The notes: a model not told the origin generated them from the sequence alone. 28,836 nt of DNA from Tepidimicrobium sp. (GCA_012839395.1 DUNJ01000066.1:1-28836); one strand, 5' to 3'. Shown: positions 1 to 8,883, counted from the stretch's first letter. Numbers and translations are program-made.

Positions 1-573
1 AAACTCTTAACAGGAGAGGTAAGATTAGCTGGGTTTGATGGGGAGTGGGAAGAGGTAAGGTTTGATATGGTATTTTCTAGGATTCCATCTAAAAAATATC
101 AAATTAAAACAAGAGATTATCTAGAGGATGGCTTATACCCTGTTGTAGATCAGGGGAAAAACAAAATTATTGCTTATTCTAATCAAAAAGATAAGCTATT
201 AAAAATAAAATCTGAAGGAATTATCGTATTTGGAGATCATACAAGGGAAATGAAATATGTAGATTTTGATTTTATTGTGGGGGCTGATGGCACACAACTA
301 CTCATAACCAAAAAGAAATTTGATATTAAATTTTATTACTATCATTTATTGATTAAAAGAATACCAGATACGGGATATAATAGACATTTCAAATTTTTGA
401 AAGAAATGACTTTTAATTCTCCCCCACTCCAAGAACAAAAAGCCATAGCCCAAATCCTATCCACAGCCGACAAAGAAATAGACCTACTAAATCAAGAACT
501 AGAACAAGTAAAACTACAGAAAAAAGGTCTTATGCAATTATTATTAACTGGCATAATTAGAGTAAAATCCTAG
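1..573 (+). CDS. hsdS: Type I restriction-modification specificity subunit HsdS, C-terminal part (5' cut by window edge)
   Basis: The reading frame is open from base 1, so the gene starts outside the window; 190 residues are visible. HsdS recognises DNA for the type I complex and directs HsdM and HsdR to the target. The fragment begins with KLLTGEVRL followed by GFDGEWEEV, which is the conserved region after the first target recognition domain. It then contains one whole second recognition domain and ends with the conserved coiled helix (PPLQEQKAIAQIL, then LMQLLLTGIIRVK). The repeated LLTG-I/V-R element at both ends is the usual internal duplication of HsdS. It is followed 11 bases later by a broken Rpn-type gene, and hsdR lies beyond; hsdM is presumably upstream. 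The AT-rich codon use resembles that of hsdR. An ATG at 67 is internal and not a real start. Confidence 0.9.
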   Translation, partial: KLLTGEVRLAGFDGEWEEVRFDMVFSRIPSKKYQIKTRDYLEDGLYPVVDQGKNKIIAYSNQKDKLLKIKSEGIIVFGDHTREMKYVDFDFIVGADGTQLLITKKKFDIKFYYYHLLIKRIPDTGYNRHFKFLKEMTFNSPPLQEQKAIAQILSTADKEIDLLNQELEQVKLQKKGLMQLLLTGIIRVKS

Positions 574-584
574 GAGGTAAAATT

Positions 585-1161
585 ATGTCAACAGATGATA
601 AGAATAATAAAAAGGCAAATAAGATAGCTAATCCCCACGATACTACATTTAAAAAATTGTTCGGTAAAAAGGAAATAGCAAAAGATGTAATAGAAAATAA
701 TTTACCAAAGGAAGTATTGGATATTTTAGATATGGATAGTTTAGAAAAAATAGATGGAAATTTTGTGGATGAAAAGCTAAAAGAAACATTTTCTGATATA
801 ATATATTTATATGTTCCATGAGGAATTGTATTCATTAATAGATACAATATTAATTTACTATTCATCTGCAAATAAAAACTTGACTGAAGAAGATATTATA
901 AGGAAAATTCAAGAATTGGACGGAAAGGGTGAAAAGATTATGACCATTTTACAAGCGAGGGAACAAAAAGGCATAGCCAAGGGTATAGAACAAGGTATAG
1001 CCAAGGGTATAGAACAAGGTATAAACCAAGGTAGAATAGAAGAAAGAAAAGTTATGGCGAAAAAATTAATCAGCATGGGAATGTCAATAGAACAAATAAT
1101 GGAGGTTACAAATCTAACCAGAAAAGAAATAGAGGAAATAGAAGAAAAAACACAAAACTAA
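585..1161 (+). pseudogene. Broken Rpn/YhgA-type PD-(D/E)XK nuclease gene
   Basis: Two adjacent fragments in different frames match opposite ends of one protein family, the recombination-promoting nuclease / putative transposase (YhgA-like) proteins, normally around 300 residues. The first, 585-821, starts behind a good AGGAGGT site and gives the typical N-terminus (HDTTFKKLFGKKEIAKD, ENNLPKEVL, GNFVDEKLKE, then SDIIY). It ends at TGA 819-821. The second, 811-1161, carries the typical C-terminus (LTEEDIIRKIQEL, then KGIAKGIEQG repeats and a basic/acidic helix). The middle, including the nuclease core after the first Asp, is missing, so an internal deletion and a frame change have occurred. The family call comes from sequence patterns I recognise. 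The N-terminal fragment may still be translated but cannot be an active nuclease. Confidence 0.75.
970..1017 (+). repeat. Two tandem 24-base repeats in the Rpn-type pseudogene
   Basis: Units 970-993 and 994-1017 differ at one base (c/t at the third position). A partial third copy starts at 1018. They encode the octapeptide GIAKGIEQ twice and then GINQG. Such Gly-Ile-Glu-Gln repeats are common in the C-terminal tails of this family and can expand by slippage. Confidence 0.85.
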
Positions 1162-1168
1162 CAAATAG

Positions 1169-1213
1169 GCTAAAAATGCTCAAGGTATAAAAAATACTTT
1201 GGGCATTTTTAGC
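1169..1213 (+). terminator. Long inverted repeat, likely terminator upstream of hsdR
   Basis: A roughly 20-bp stem with a few G-T wobbles has its left arm at 1169-1188 and its right arm at 1194-1213, with an A-rich loop. It ends in a GCATTTTTAGC arm, so the T-run lies inside the stem. It sits between the Rpn-type pseudogene and hsdR. Confidence 0.6.
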
Positions 1214-1236
1214 ACATCTATTAAAGAGGTGAAAAT

Positions 1237-4200
1237 ATGTATGGAGGAAATCCTTTTAACGAAGAAAACATTAGCCAAAAACCTGCTGTAGAAGTATTAG
1301 AAAACTTAGGATATACCTATATTCCACCAGAAGAAGCAGAAAGAATGAGGGGAAATCTCTATAATGTACTTCTAACAGATATATTAAAGGAGAAACTAAT
1401 AGAACTTAATGAATATAAATACAAAGGACAGACCTATAAATTCAGCGAAAAAAATATTGAACAAGCTATTAAAGATTTAGACGAACCTTTAACTGATGGA
1501 TTAGTTCGGACTAATGAAAAAATATACGATACCCTAATGCTAGGTAGGAGCTATGAGGAAAATCTTCCTGATGGCTCTAGAAGGTCCTTTTCTTTAAAAT
1601 ATATAGATTGGGATGAACCATATAATAATGTATTTCATGTAGTAGAAGAGTTTACAGTAGAAAGGGAAGATGGGGAAGGGAATATTAGACCAGATATAGT
1701 TCTATTTGTAAATGGTATTCCCTTTGGAGTTATAGAGTGTAAAAGGTCTTCCATAGATATAAGACAAGGTATAGAGCAGATGTTAAGAAATCAAGGTAAT
1801 GACTATGCTCCCCATTTATTTAAATATAGTCAAATATTAATGGCTACTAATAAAAATCAAACAAAATACGGAACCTGCTATACTCCAAGAAGATTTTGGT
1901 CAGTATGGAAAGAAGAATACGAAGATTGGCTGCAAGAAAATTTAAGTAAAACTGTATTTAATAGACTAGCTACCAACCAGGATAAAAATATAATATCCCT
2001 CTTCCATCCAGAAAGACTAATTGAGCTTACAAAATACTTTGTCCTTTACGATAAAAATATAAAGAAAGTAGCTAGGTATCAACAGTTTTTTGCAGTAAAG
2101 GAAATTACTAAAACTATAGATAAAAGAGATGAAAATGGCAATAGAAAGTCAGGAGTAATTTGGCATACTCAAGGTAGTGGAAAATCTTTAACTATGGTTA
2201 TGTTTTCTAAATATATTTTATCAGAACTAAGGGACTCTACTCCAAGGGTAGTTGTAGTTACTGATAGGGTAAATCTAGATAAACAAATTAATCAAACCTT
2301 TAATCATACGAGGCTTAAAGCCAGTAGAGCTACTACAGGAAGACATTTAATAGAATTAATAAATGATAATCAGGCAGATATAGTAACTACCTTAGTGCAT
2401 AAATTCGACACAGCGGCACGGCACCAAGAACCAATTCCATCTAAAGAAATATTTGTCTTGGTAGATGAATCCCATAGAACTCAGTATGGGGAGCTGCATA
2501 TTAAGATGAAGCAAATATTCCCCAATGCCTGTTATCTAGGCTTTACAGGGACTCCCCTTATGAAAAAAGATAAAAACACTATGATAAAATTTGGTGAGCT
2601 AATCCATACCTATACTATAGCAGATGGAGTTAGGGATAAGACCATAGTCCCACTATTATATGAAGGGAAAATGGTTGAACAAACTGTCAATAGAAAGGCT
2701 ATTGATGCAAGGCTTGAAATGATAACTAAAGACTTAAATGATAGGCAAAAAGAAGAGGTTATGAAAAAATGGAGTCAATTTGAAAGGATAGCATCTTCTG
2801 ACCAAAGGCTTGCTTTAATAGCCTATGATATTAATAGACATTTCGTAGATAATTATAAGACTCAAGGCTCCCAGTTTAAGGCAATGCTTGCCACTAATAG
2901 TAAAGCAGAGGCCATAAGGTATTTAAAATACTTTGAGGAAGCTGGGGACTTAAATGCGGCAGTGGTCATATCTCCCCCAGACCAAAGAGAAGGCCATGAT
3001 GCAGTAGATGAAGAATCAAAGGATATGGTAAAAGGATACTGGGATAGGATGATGGATAGGTATGGAAGTGAGGAGAATTACGAAGAATCTATTAAAGATG
3101 AGTTTGTAAACGGGGATGATTTAGACTTATTAATCGTAGTAGATAAATTACTAACTGGTTTTGATGCTCCCAGAGCCACTATTATGTATATAGATAAACC
3201 TATGAAGGAACATACCCTATTACAGGCCATAGCAAGGGTCAATAGGCTATATGAAGGGAAAGACTATGGAATAATTATAGATTATAGAGGCTTATTAGAT
3301 AGATTAGATGAAGCTATGGAAATGTACTCTGGAGCAGGACTTGAGAATTTTGACCCTAAGGACTTAAAGGGTGCTTTATATGATGTAATAAGTATAGTAG
3401 GTTCATTAAGACAACATTATACTGATTTAATCAATATATTCATATCTGTTAACAATAAGAATGATGCAGAAGAGCATGAAGTATTATTAGAAAATGAAGA
3501 ATTAAGAGAGAAATTCTATGAAAGCCTTAGTAGCTTTGGTAGATACTTGAAATTAGCTTTAGAGTCTGAAAGGGTATATAATTCCTTAAGTCAAGAGGAA
3601 ATAAATAAATATAAGAGAGATTTTAAGTTTTATCAAGAATTAAGGAAGAGCGTAAAAATTAGATACTCAGATACTATAGACCACAAAGAATACGAATCAA
3701 AGATGCAGAAGTTAATGGATAATTATATAGCTGCTGAAGATATAATTAGAATAACTAATCCAGTAGACATTTTAGATAAAAAAGGCTTTGAAGAAGAACT
3801 TAATAGATTAGGTTCACCAAGGGCAAGAGCAGATGCCATAAGAACTAGGATGACCAAAAGTATAAATGAAAAATGGGATGAAAACCCTGCATATTATAAG
3901 GAGTTTTCCGAGCGAATTGAGGAAACACTAAAGGCCTATAAAGATAAGAGAATTAGTGAAAGAGAATACTTTGATAGAATGAATGACATGAAAGATAAGT
4001 ATCAAAAAGGTGAATCTGGTATAATATATCCAGATAATATTAAAGATGAACCCAATGCTCAGGCTTTTTATGGAGTAACAGCAGATATAATTAAAGAAGC
4101 AGATGAAGCCTATGGAGTAGAAAAAAGTAAAAATTTAAGTCAAGAGCAAATAGCTGAACTTTCTATATTAATTGAAAACATTGTAAATGAAAATACTAAA

Positions 4201-4359
4201 AGAGACTGGCATGATAATATAGATGTACACAATACAATAGAGCAAGAAATAGAGGACTTATTATTTGATTTTGCATATGAGAACAATATAGACCTGGATT
4301 TTGACCAAATAGATAAGATATTGAAAGAGATAAAAACTGTAGCTTTAAGCAGGTACTAG
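1237..4359 (+). CDS. hsdR: Type I restriction endonuclease, R (motor/nuclease) subunit HsdR
   Basis: At 1040 residues this is full length for the family. HsdR translocates DNA using ATP and cleaves it when the complex meets unmodified sites. The N-terminal nuclease core is visible: Asp153 in PDIVLFVNG and Glu167-x-Lys169 in VIECKRS. The helicase part follows, with Walker A TQGSGKS (311-317), a DESH box (410-413) and GFTGTP (435-440). The later helicase motifs include LLTGFDAP and QAIARVNR. The C-terminal helical region that docks onto the methylase ends at position 4359. The start has an AGAGGTG site 6-7 bases upstream. The gene lies downstream of hsdS and an intervening pseudogene, with its own terminator-like repeat just before it, so it may be transcribed separately from hsdS. 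Confidence 0.95.
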   Translation: MYGGNPFNEENISQKPAVEVLENLGYTYIPPEEAERMRGNLYNVLLTDILKEKLIELNEYKYKGQTYKFSEKNIEQAIKDLDEPLTDGLVRTNEKIYDTLMLGRSYEENLPDGSRRSFSLKYIDWDEPYNNVFHVVEEFTVEREDGEGNIRPDIVLFVNGIPFGVIECKRSSIDIRQGIEQMLRNQGNDYAPHLFKYSQILMATNKNQTKYGTCYTPRRFWSVWKEEYEDWLQENLSKTVFNRLATNQDKNIISLFHPERLIELTKYFVLYDKNIKKVARYQQFFAVKEITKTIDKRDENGNRKSGVIWHTQGSGKSLTMVMFSKYILSELRDSTPRVVVVTDRVNLDKQINQTFNHTRLKASRATTGRHLIELINDNQADIVTTLVHKFDTAARHQEPIPSKEIFVLVDESHRTQYGELHIKMKQIFPNACYLGFTGTPLMKKDKNTMIKFGELIHTYTIADGVRDKTIVPLLYEGKMVEQTVNRKAIDARLEMITKDLNDRQKEEVMKKWSQFERIASSDQRLALIAYDINRHFVDNYKTQGSQFKAMLATNSKAEAIRYLKYFEEAGDLNAAVVISPPDQREGHDAVDEESKDMVKGYWDRMMDRYGSEENYEESIKDEFVNGDDLDLLIVVDKLLTGFDAPRATIMYIDKPMKEHTLLQAIARVNRLYEGKDYGIIIDYRGLLDRLDEAMEMYSGAGLENFDPKDLKGALYDVISIVGSLRQHYTDLINIFISVNNKNDAEEHEVLLENEELREKFYESLSSFGRYLKLALESERVYNSLSQEEINKYKRDFKFYQELRKSVKIRYSDTIDHKEYESKMQKLMDNYIAAEDIIRITNPVDILDKKGFEEELNRLGSPRARADAIRTRMTKSINEKWDENPAYYKEFSERIEETLKAYKDKRISEREYFDRMNDMKDKYQKGESGIIYPDNIKDEPNAQAFYGVTADIIKEADEAYGVEKSKNLSQEQIAELSILIENIVNENTKRDWHDNIDVHNTIEQEIEDLLFDFAYENNIDLDFDQIDKILKEIKTVALSRY

Positions 4360-4370
4360 AGGGTGAGATA

Positions 4371-5093
4371 ATGACAAAACATATGGTAAACTATGGAGAT
4401 AAAGAGATATATTTTGAATTGGAGAGAAAGAATGTAAAAAACATTAATCTAAATGTTAGGCCAGATATGAGCATTGCAGTATCAGCCAATGATGATGTAC
4501 CATTAAAGTACATTAAAGAATTTGTTAAAGAAAAAGGTTCATGGATAGTAAAGAATGTAAATTATTTTAAAAAATTTGAGCCAGAGATAAAGTCTGAAAG
4601 AAAATATGTAAGTGGAGAGTCTTTTAGATATTTAGGTAAGCAATATAGATTAAGGGTAAAAAAATCAAAAATTGAAACTGTAAAGTATTTTAGAGGATTT
4701 ATTTATATGTATGTAAAAGATAAAAATGATTTTAAGAAAAAGGAAAAATTGCTTAATGACTGGCTCTATGAAAAAGCAAATATTCATTTTAATGAGTCCT
4801 TGGATAGAATGTATAAACTAGTTAAGCATTATAATATTTTAAAGCCACAATTAAAGATAAGAAACATGAAGTTAAGATGGGGGTCTTGTCATAGACAAAA
4901 TAAGACTATAATATTAAACTCAGAATTAATCAAAGCACCAAAACATTGTATAGACTATGTGGTTCTCCATGAGCTGATTCATTTTAAATATAAAAACCAT
5001 GATAGTAATTTCTATACCTTCTTAACTTCTTTGATGCCAGATTGGAGAAAAAGGAAGAAGATATTGGATGAGGAGGTAATTATGGATTTGTAG
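4371..5093 (+). CDS. YgjP-like (DUF45) zinc metallopeptidase
   Basis: The product has 240 residues and starts 11 bases after hsdR behind GAGGGTGAG, so it is co-transcribed with it. It ends in the metallopeptidase signature: RWGSC (169-173), HELIH with zinc ligands His200 and His204 and catalytic Glu201, and a third likely ligand His210 in KNHD. The N-terminal half is a basic beta-rich region typical of YgjP-like proteins. The family is often encoded beside type I restriction genes; its exact task there (perhaps controlling turnover of the restriction complex) is not established. No signal peptide or membrane segment is visible, so it should be cytoplasmic. Confidence 0.85.
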   Translation: MTKHMVNYGDKEIYFELERKNVKNINLNVRPDMSIAVSANDDVPLKYIKEFVKEKGSWIVKNVNYFKKFEPEIKSERKYVSGESFRYLGKQYRLRVKKSKIETVKYFRGFIYMYVKDKNDFKKKEKLLNDWLYEKANIHFNESLDRMYKLVKHYNILKPQLKIRNMKLRWGSCHRQNKTIILNSELIKAPKHCIDYVVLHELIHFKYKNHDSNFYTFLTSLMPDWRKRKKILDEEVIMDL

Positions 5094-5242
5094 AGATGAT
5101 ATAGCTTTGATGTAATAAAACTTTGGAGAAACTTAAGTATATTGGAAGCGGTGAGTGAAGGTGCTCCTGAAAAGTAGATAGATATAATCAGGAGGCAAAT
5201 CATATAATAAATTATAAATAATGATAGGAGAATAGTTAAAAC

Positions 5243-5899
5243 ATGAGGGAAAAACCGAGGTTTGTTCCAGCATTGAAGTTTGATTGGCTTACCCGTTTTT
5301 TTGATCCTTTAATGAAGCTTTCGATGGTAGAAAAAAGATTTAGGGAGGCCTTGCTATTTCAAGCTAACATTAAAGATAGCGATATCATACTAGATTTTGG
5401 ATGTGGTACTGGAACATTATTAATTATGGTAAAAGAGAGATTTCCTAACGCTATTGCTTATGGGGTGGATATTGATTCTAATATATTGAAAATTGCTCAA
5501 GAGAAGGTAAAAGATAGCGGGCATGAAATATTTTTAAACTCATATGATGGTATTTTACTACCCTACGGAGATAAAATGTTTGATAAGGTACTATCCAGCC
5601 TTGTATTTCACCATTTGGCTAGAGACCAAAAGATAGCAGCATTAAAAGGAATTCATAGGATATTAAGGCGTGGTGGAGAGCTTCACATTCTAGATTTCGG
5701 TAAAGCACAAAACATCCTTATGCGAGGGATGTTTTTGCCTATACAAATTTTTGATGGATTTGCCAACACATCCGATAATGTGAAAGGTTTACTTCCTAAG
5801 ATTATAGAAGAAGCAGGTTTTGACGAGGTAGTAGAGAATAAGCGAATCAATACCTTGTTTGGTACTATTTCATTATATAGCGCTGTTAAATTAGGATAG
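5243..5899 (+). CDS. Class I SAM-dependent methyltransferase (type 11 family)
   Basis: The product has 218 residues. SAM-binding motif I is DFGCGTGT (51-58), motif II is GVDID about 20 residues later, and motif IV/post-motif is SSLVFHHL followed by GGELHILDFG. This arrangement is typical of small-molecule or lipid/quinone-type methyltransferases, but the substrate cannot be read from the sequence. The start has GATAGGAG about 12 bases upstream. The gene stands alone between the restriction block and the selenium module, and its stop is 102 bases from the oppositely oriented desulfurase gene. No clear terminator was seen in the gap. Confidence 0.85.
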   Translation: MREKPRFVPALKFDWLTRFFDPLMKLSMVEKRFREALLFQANIKDSDIILDFGCGTGTLLIMVKERFPNAIAYGVDIDSNILKIAQEKVKDSGHEIFLNSYDGILLPYGDKMFDKVLSSLVFHHLARDQKIAALKGIHRILRRGGELHILDFGKAQNILMRGMFLPIQIFDGFANTSDNVKGLLPKIIEEAGFDEVVENKRINTLFGTISLYSAVKLG

Positions 5900-6001
5900 C
5901 ATCTATTATTAAAACTCCTTATGCTATGCCGGCCTATGGGGCTTATTCAATGGCTGCAAGTGGTAATTAAATTGCTGCCGATAGTGCTTACAATAGATCA
6001 G

Positions 6002-7156
6002 TTAATTCTTCCCTACTCCAATTTTAGCTATACAATCTATTGCAAAATCTATTTCTTTGGGAGTTGTAAAATGGCTTATTGAGAATCTCACCGTACCTTT
6101 CGGAAAAGTCCCTAGGGTTTTATGGGCTGATGGCGCACAATGTAAACCGCTTCTACTCATAATACCATATTCTTTGCTGAGCCTATGTGCAACAAGGCCA
6201 TTATCATTATTTAGAAAGTTTACAGATATTATCCCGGTTCTACCGTCGGATATTTTTTTGCCTATAAGTTCAATTCCTTCTATATTGAATAAACCCTCTA
6301 AAAATTGATCTGTCAGATATGCTTCTTTTTCTCTAATATTTTTAATATCATAGTTTAATAGGTATTTTAATGCTGCATTTAATCCATATATGCCTGGAAT
6401 ATTTAAAGTTCCCGCTTCAAACTTATCGGGCATATATTCTGGCTGTATCTCAGCAGTGGATAGACTCCCGGTGCCACCTTCAATAAGGGTGCTCATCTCC
6501 CTAGCCATTTTATCGCCAATTATAAATCCCCCTATCCCTTGAGGCCCTAATAGGCCTTTATGGCCTGTAAACCCAATAGCATCTGCATGCAAAGATAAAT
6601 AATCTACATCCAAAGATCCAGCGGTTTGGGCACTATCGATTATAAAAAATATATCATGTTCTTTACATAGTTGGCCTACCTTTTCCAAATTTAAAATAGT
6701 GCCACAAACATTGGAAGCATGAGACATTATTATGGCTTTGGTATTGTATTTAATTGAGCCTCTTACATCTTCAACATCTAGTTCCCCCAATTTATTACAT
6801 TGAACCTTAGTATATGTAACTTTGCCCCTTAATGAATTTAAGGGTCTCATCACCGAATTATGTTCCATAGATGATACGATAACATGATCTCCTGCCTTTA
6901 ATAGCCCTTTTATTAGTACATTCATGCTTTCCGTTATATTTTTCGTGAATATAACATTTTCAGGTTTATTAAAATTAAACAGTTCACATATGAGTTCACG
7001 TGTCTCATATACAACATTTTCAGCCTTATAGGATAAGCTATATGCCCCACGGCCTACATTGGTCCCTATATTTAAAATATAATTGGAGATATTCTCCGCC
7101 ACACCAGGTGCCTTAGGATAAGAGGTGGCCCCATTGTCTAAATAAACATGATTCAT
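6002..7156 (-). CDS. Cysteine desulfurase-like PLP enzyme (class V aminotransferase)
   Basis: The product has 384 residues. I start it at the ATG at 7154-7156 because AGAAGGGG lies seven bases upstream; the ATG 21 bases earlier has no site. It shows the desulfurase features: EHNS (His99), DSAQTAG (Asp174, Gln177), the PLP lysine in TGHKG (Lys200) and the catalytic cysteine in SGLHCAP (Cys340). It matches the shorter branch of the family found beside yedE and tusA-like genes in Clostridia, which differs from the housekeeping IscS/NifS. The likely job is to release sulfur or selenium from cysteine or selenocysteine and pass it to the TusA-like protein encoded divergently. Its promoter overlaps that of yedE. 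Selenocysteine lyase activity is possible but cannot be told from sequence. Confidence 0.85.
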   Translation of the reverse strand: MNHVYLDNGATSYPKAPGVAENISNYILNIGTNVGRGAYSLSYKAENVVYETRELICELFNFNKPENVIFTKNITESMNVLIKGLLKAGDHVIVSSMEHNSVMRPLNSLRGKVTYTKVQCNKLGELDVEDVRGSIKYNTKAIIMSHASNVCGTILNLEKVGQLCKEHDIFFIIDSAQTAGSLDVDYLSLHADAIGFTGHKGLLGPQGIGGFIIGDKMAREMSTLIEGGTGSLSTAEIQPEYMPDKFEAGTLNIPGIYGLNAALKYLLNYDIKNIREKEAYLTDQFLEGLFNIEGIELIGKKISDGRTGIISVNFLNNDNGLVAHRLSKEYGIMSRSGLHCAPSAHKTLGTFPKGTVRFSISHFTTPKEIDFAIDCIAKIGVGKN

Positions 7157-7207
7157 AATATTACCCCTTCTAGCCATTAAAATAAATAGATTGATAACTA
7201 TACAACC

Positions 7208-7236
7208 ATTATATTACTTGGCAGGATACTGGACAA
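7208..7236 (-). promoter_or_regulatory. Promoter of the desulfurase gene
   Basis: Read on the minus strand: TTGTCC (7231-7236), a 17-base spacer, then a perfect TATAAT (7208-7213). It faces the desulfurase start at 7156 and overlaps the yedE promoter on the other strand. Confidence 0.6.
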
Positions 7237-7246
7237 TGATTATATG
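7218..7246 (+). promoter_or_regulatory. Promoter of the yedE-tusA-DUF3343 operon
   Basis: TTGGCA (7218-7223), a 17-base spacer, TATATG (7241-7246). The -35 lies between the -35 and -10 of the divergent desulfurase promoter, so the two polymerases would compete. An imperfect 9-bp inverted repeat (7300-7308 / 7314-7322) lies in the leader just before the yedE ribosome binding site. Confidence 0.5.
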
Positions 7247-7349
7247 CTTTTTTTATAGGATGGTTGGAAGCTATTAACAAATTTTATTTTACATTAGAAA
7301 CCAGCATTGTTAAAATGTTGGTAAAGAATATGGAAAAGGAGGGTGCATA

Positions 7350-8429
7350 ATGAAGGGGAGAAAAGGAATTATCCTTGCAGGGGGATTAGTGGGAATAATA
7401 TCCGTATTACTCGTACATTTTGGAAATCCTGCTAACATGGGATTTTGCATAGCTTGCTTTATAAGGGATATAGCTGGAGGTATAGGCTTACATAGGGCAG
7501 AAGTGGTTCAGTACATAAGGCCAGAGGTTATAGGACTTGTATTAGGCGCCTTTATTATATCCTTTAAAAGCAGGGAGTTTGAATCGAGGGGTGGATCTTC
7601 GCCTTTTATTAGATTTATATTGGGGACAGTAGTAATGATAGGGGCGTTAATATTTTTAGGATGTCCTTTAAGGATGGTATTAAGGTTAGGTGGTGGAGAT
7701 CTAAATGCTATATTTGGAATAGCTGGATTTATTTTTGGAATATTTATTGGCGTTCAATTCTTAAACAAGGGATTTAACCTTAAAAGGAACTATAGATTGG
7801 CTGGAAGTGAGGGATATGTTTTTCCGGTTGTGAATGTAGGGTTGTTTATATTACTTCTAGTTGCCCCTACCTCTATATTCTTTAGCGAAAGTGGGCCAGG
7901 TTCATTAACTGCACCTATGGCTATGTCCCTTATAGCAGGCTTGATAGTGGGGGTGTTAGCCCAAAGAACTAGATTATGCATGGTTGGTGGCACTAGGGAT
8001 ATGATTTTATTTAAGGACTCATATCTGTTACTTGGATTTGTATCAATAATAGTATTTAGCTTTATTGCAAATAAGATCTTTGGCTATTTTACATTAGGAT
8101 TTGAAGGTCAGCCTGTAGCTCATACCGATGGTCTATGGAACTTCTTAGGAATGACATTGGTGGGTTGGGGATCGATCTTACTAGGTGGCTGCCCTCTTAG
8201 ACAGCTTATTTTGTCGGGAGAGGGAAATACCGATTCCGTAGTATCGGTAATGGGAATGTTGGTAGGTGCTGCTATAGCTCATAACTTTGGATTAGCTTCA
8301 AGTGCAGAAGGGGTTACGGCAAATGGTAAGATAGCTGTAATCATATGTTTTGTATTCTTAGGAGTTATCTCCTATGTTAATTCAGAGGGTTTAGTTAAAA
8401 AACGATTAAAAACAAGGGAGATGGTATGA
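7350..8429 (+). CDS. yedE: YedE-family putative selenium transporter
   Basis: This 359-residue polytopic membrane protein has about ten hydrophobic segments. It belongs to the YeeE/YedE superfamily, whose Se-linked branch is found in selenium-using bacteria. Two internal halves each carry the cysteine motifs of the family: GFCIACFIRD (Cys33, Cys36), LGCPLRMV (Cys105), TRLCMVGGTRD (Cys210) and GGCPLRQL (Cys281). Related YeeE proteins pass thiosulfate through a chain of such cysteines, so a similar relay for a reduced selenium or sulfur species is likely here. The start has AAGGAGGGTG. The gene overlaps the tusA-like gene by four bases, so the two are translationally coupled. Confidence 0.9.
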   Translation: MKGRKGIILAGGLVGIISVLLVHFGNPANMGFCIACFIRDIAGGIGLHRAEVVQYIRPEVIGLVLGAFIISFKSREFESRGGSSPFIRFILGTVVMIGALIFLGCPLRMVLRLGGGDLNAIFGIAGFIFGIFIGVQFLNKGFNLKRNYRLAGSEGYVFPVVNVGLFILLLVAPTSIFFSESGPGSLTAPMAMSLIAGLIVGVLAQRTRLCMVGGTRDMILFKDSYLLLGFVSIIVFSFIANKIFGYFTLGFEGQPVAHTDGLWNFLGMTLVGWGSILLGGCPLRQLILSGEGNTDSVVSVMGMLVGAAIAHNFGLASSAEGVTANGKIAVIICFVFLGVISYVNSEGLVKKRLKTREMV

Positions 8430-8635
8430 TGAAAAAAATTGATACATGTGGTATGAGCTGTCCTCAGCCTGTATTGATGACTAAGAATGCACTGGATTCA
8501 AGCCCAGATGGACTGGATATACTTGTAGATAATAATACAGCTAGGGAAAATGTAGAAAGGTTTTTAAAGCATTCTGGATATTCGGTGTTGGTTAAGGAAG
8601 AAGGGGATATATTTACGCTTGAGGCTAGAAAATAG
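8426..8635 (+). CDS. TusA/SirA-like sulfur (selenium) carrier protein
   Basis: The product has 69 residues. The single TusA fold carries the family motif CGMSCPQPV, whose first motif cysteine (in DTCGMSCPxP) is the persulfide carrier position. It lacks the C-terminal DsrE-like domain present in longer YedF proteins. The ATG overlaps the yedE stop, and a second ATG follows directly at 8429; either could be used after AAGGGAG. It probably takes sulfur or selenium from YedE or from the desulfurase and hands it on, for instance to selenophosphate synthetase, but the acceptor is not encoded here. Confidence 0.88.
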   Translation: MMKKIDTCGMSCPQPVLMTKNALDSSPDGLDILVDNNTARENVERFLKHSGYSVLVKEEGDIFTLEARK

Positions 8636-8637
8636 AC

Positions 8638-8874
8638 ATGGAATATATGATCTTATTCTTTACTCATTCGGGTGCTATTAAGTTTAAGCGAAAATGCAAT
8701 AGGAAAGACATAGAATGTGAACTTATGCCGGTGCCTAGGAGTTTAAGTTCTAATTGTAGCATTAGTGCGAGGATTTGCACAAGGAAGGATATAGGAGAAT
8801 TGATCGATGATGAAGTAGAGAAGGTGTTTTTAATAAAAGATAATTATAACAAGCTTGTATATGAAGGCCAATAG
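8638..8874 (+). CDS. DUF3343 protein of the YedE/TusA cluster
   Basis: The product has 78 residues and begins two bases after the tusA-like stop. It matches DUF3343, a small family with the pattern ILFFTHSGAIK, then ELMPVPRSLSSNCS, then an ICTRKDI segment. The family is almost always encoded beside yedE, tusA-like and desulfurase genes in selenium-using Firmicutes. Cysteines in SNCSISARIC could carry a persulfide or perselenide; that is inference. The biochemical function is unknown. Confidence 0.88.
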   Translation: MEYMILFFTHSGAIKFKRKCNRKDIECELMPVPRSLSSNCSISARICTRKDIGELIDDEVEKVFLIKDNYNKLVYEGQ

Positions 8875-8883
8875 GTCAGCGAT

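Noticed and set aside
811..830. TGA at 819-821 in the Rpn-type gene as a selenocysteine codon
   Set aside because: The sequence after the TGA in the same frame has no similarity to the family; the matching C-terminus lies in another frame and much of the middle is missing.
5094..5242. Possible gene remnant after the YgjP-like gene (frame ending LEAVSEGAPEK)
   Set aside because: Too short to assign; no start, binding site or family match.
5923..5970. Short ORF reading MPAYGAYSMAASGN between the methyltransferase and desulfurase genes
   Set aside because: No ribosome binding site, only 14 codons, no recognised similarity.
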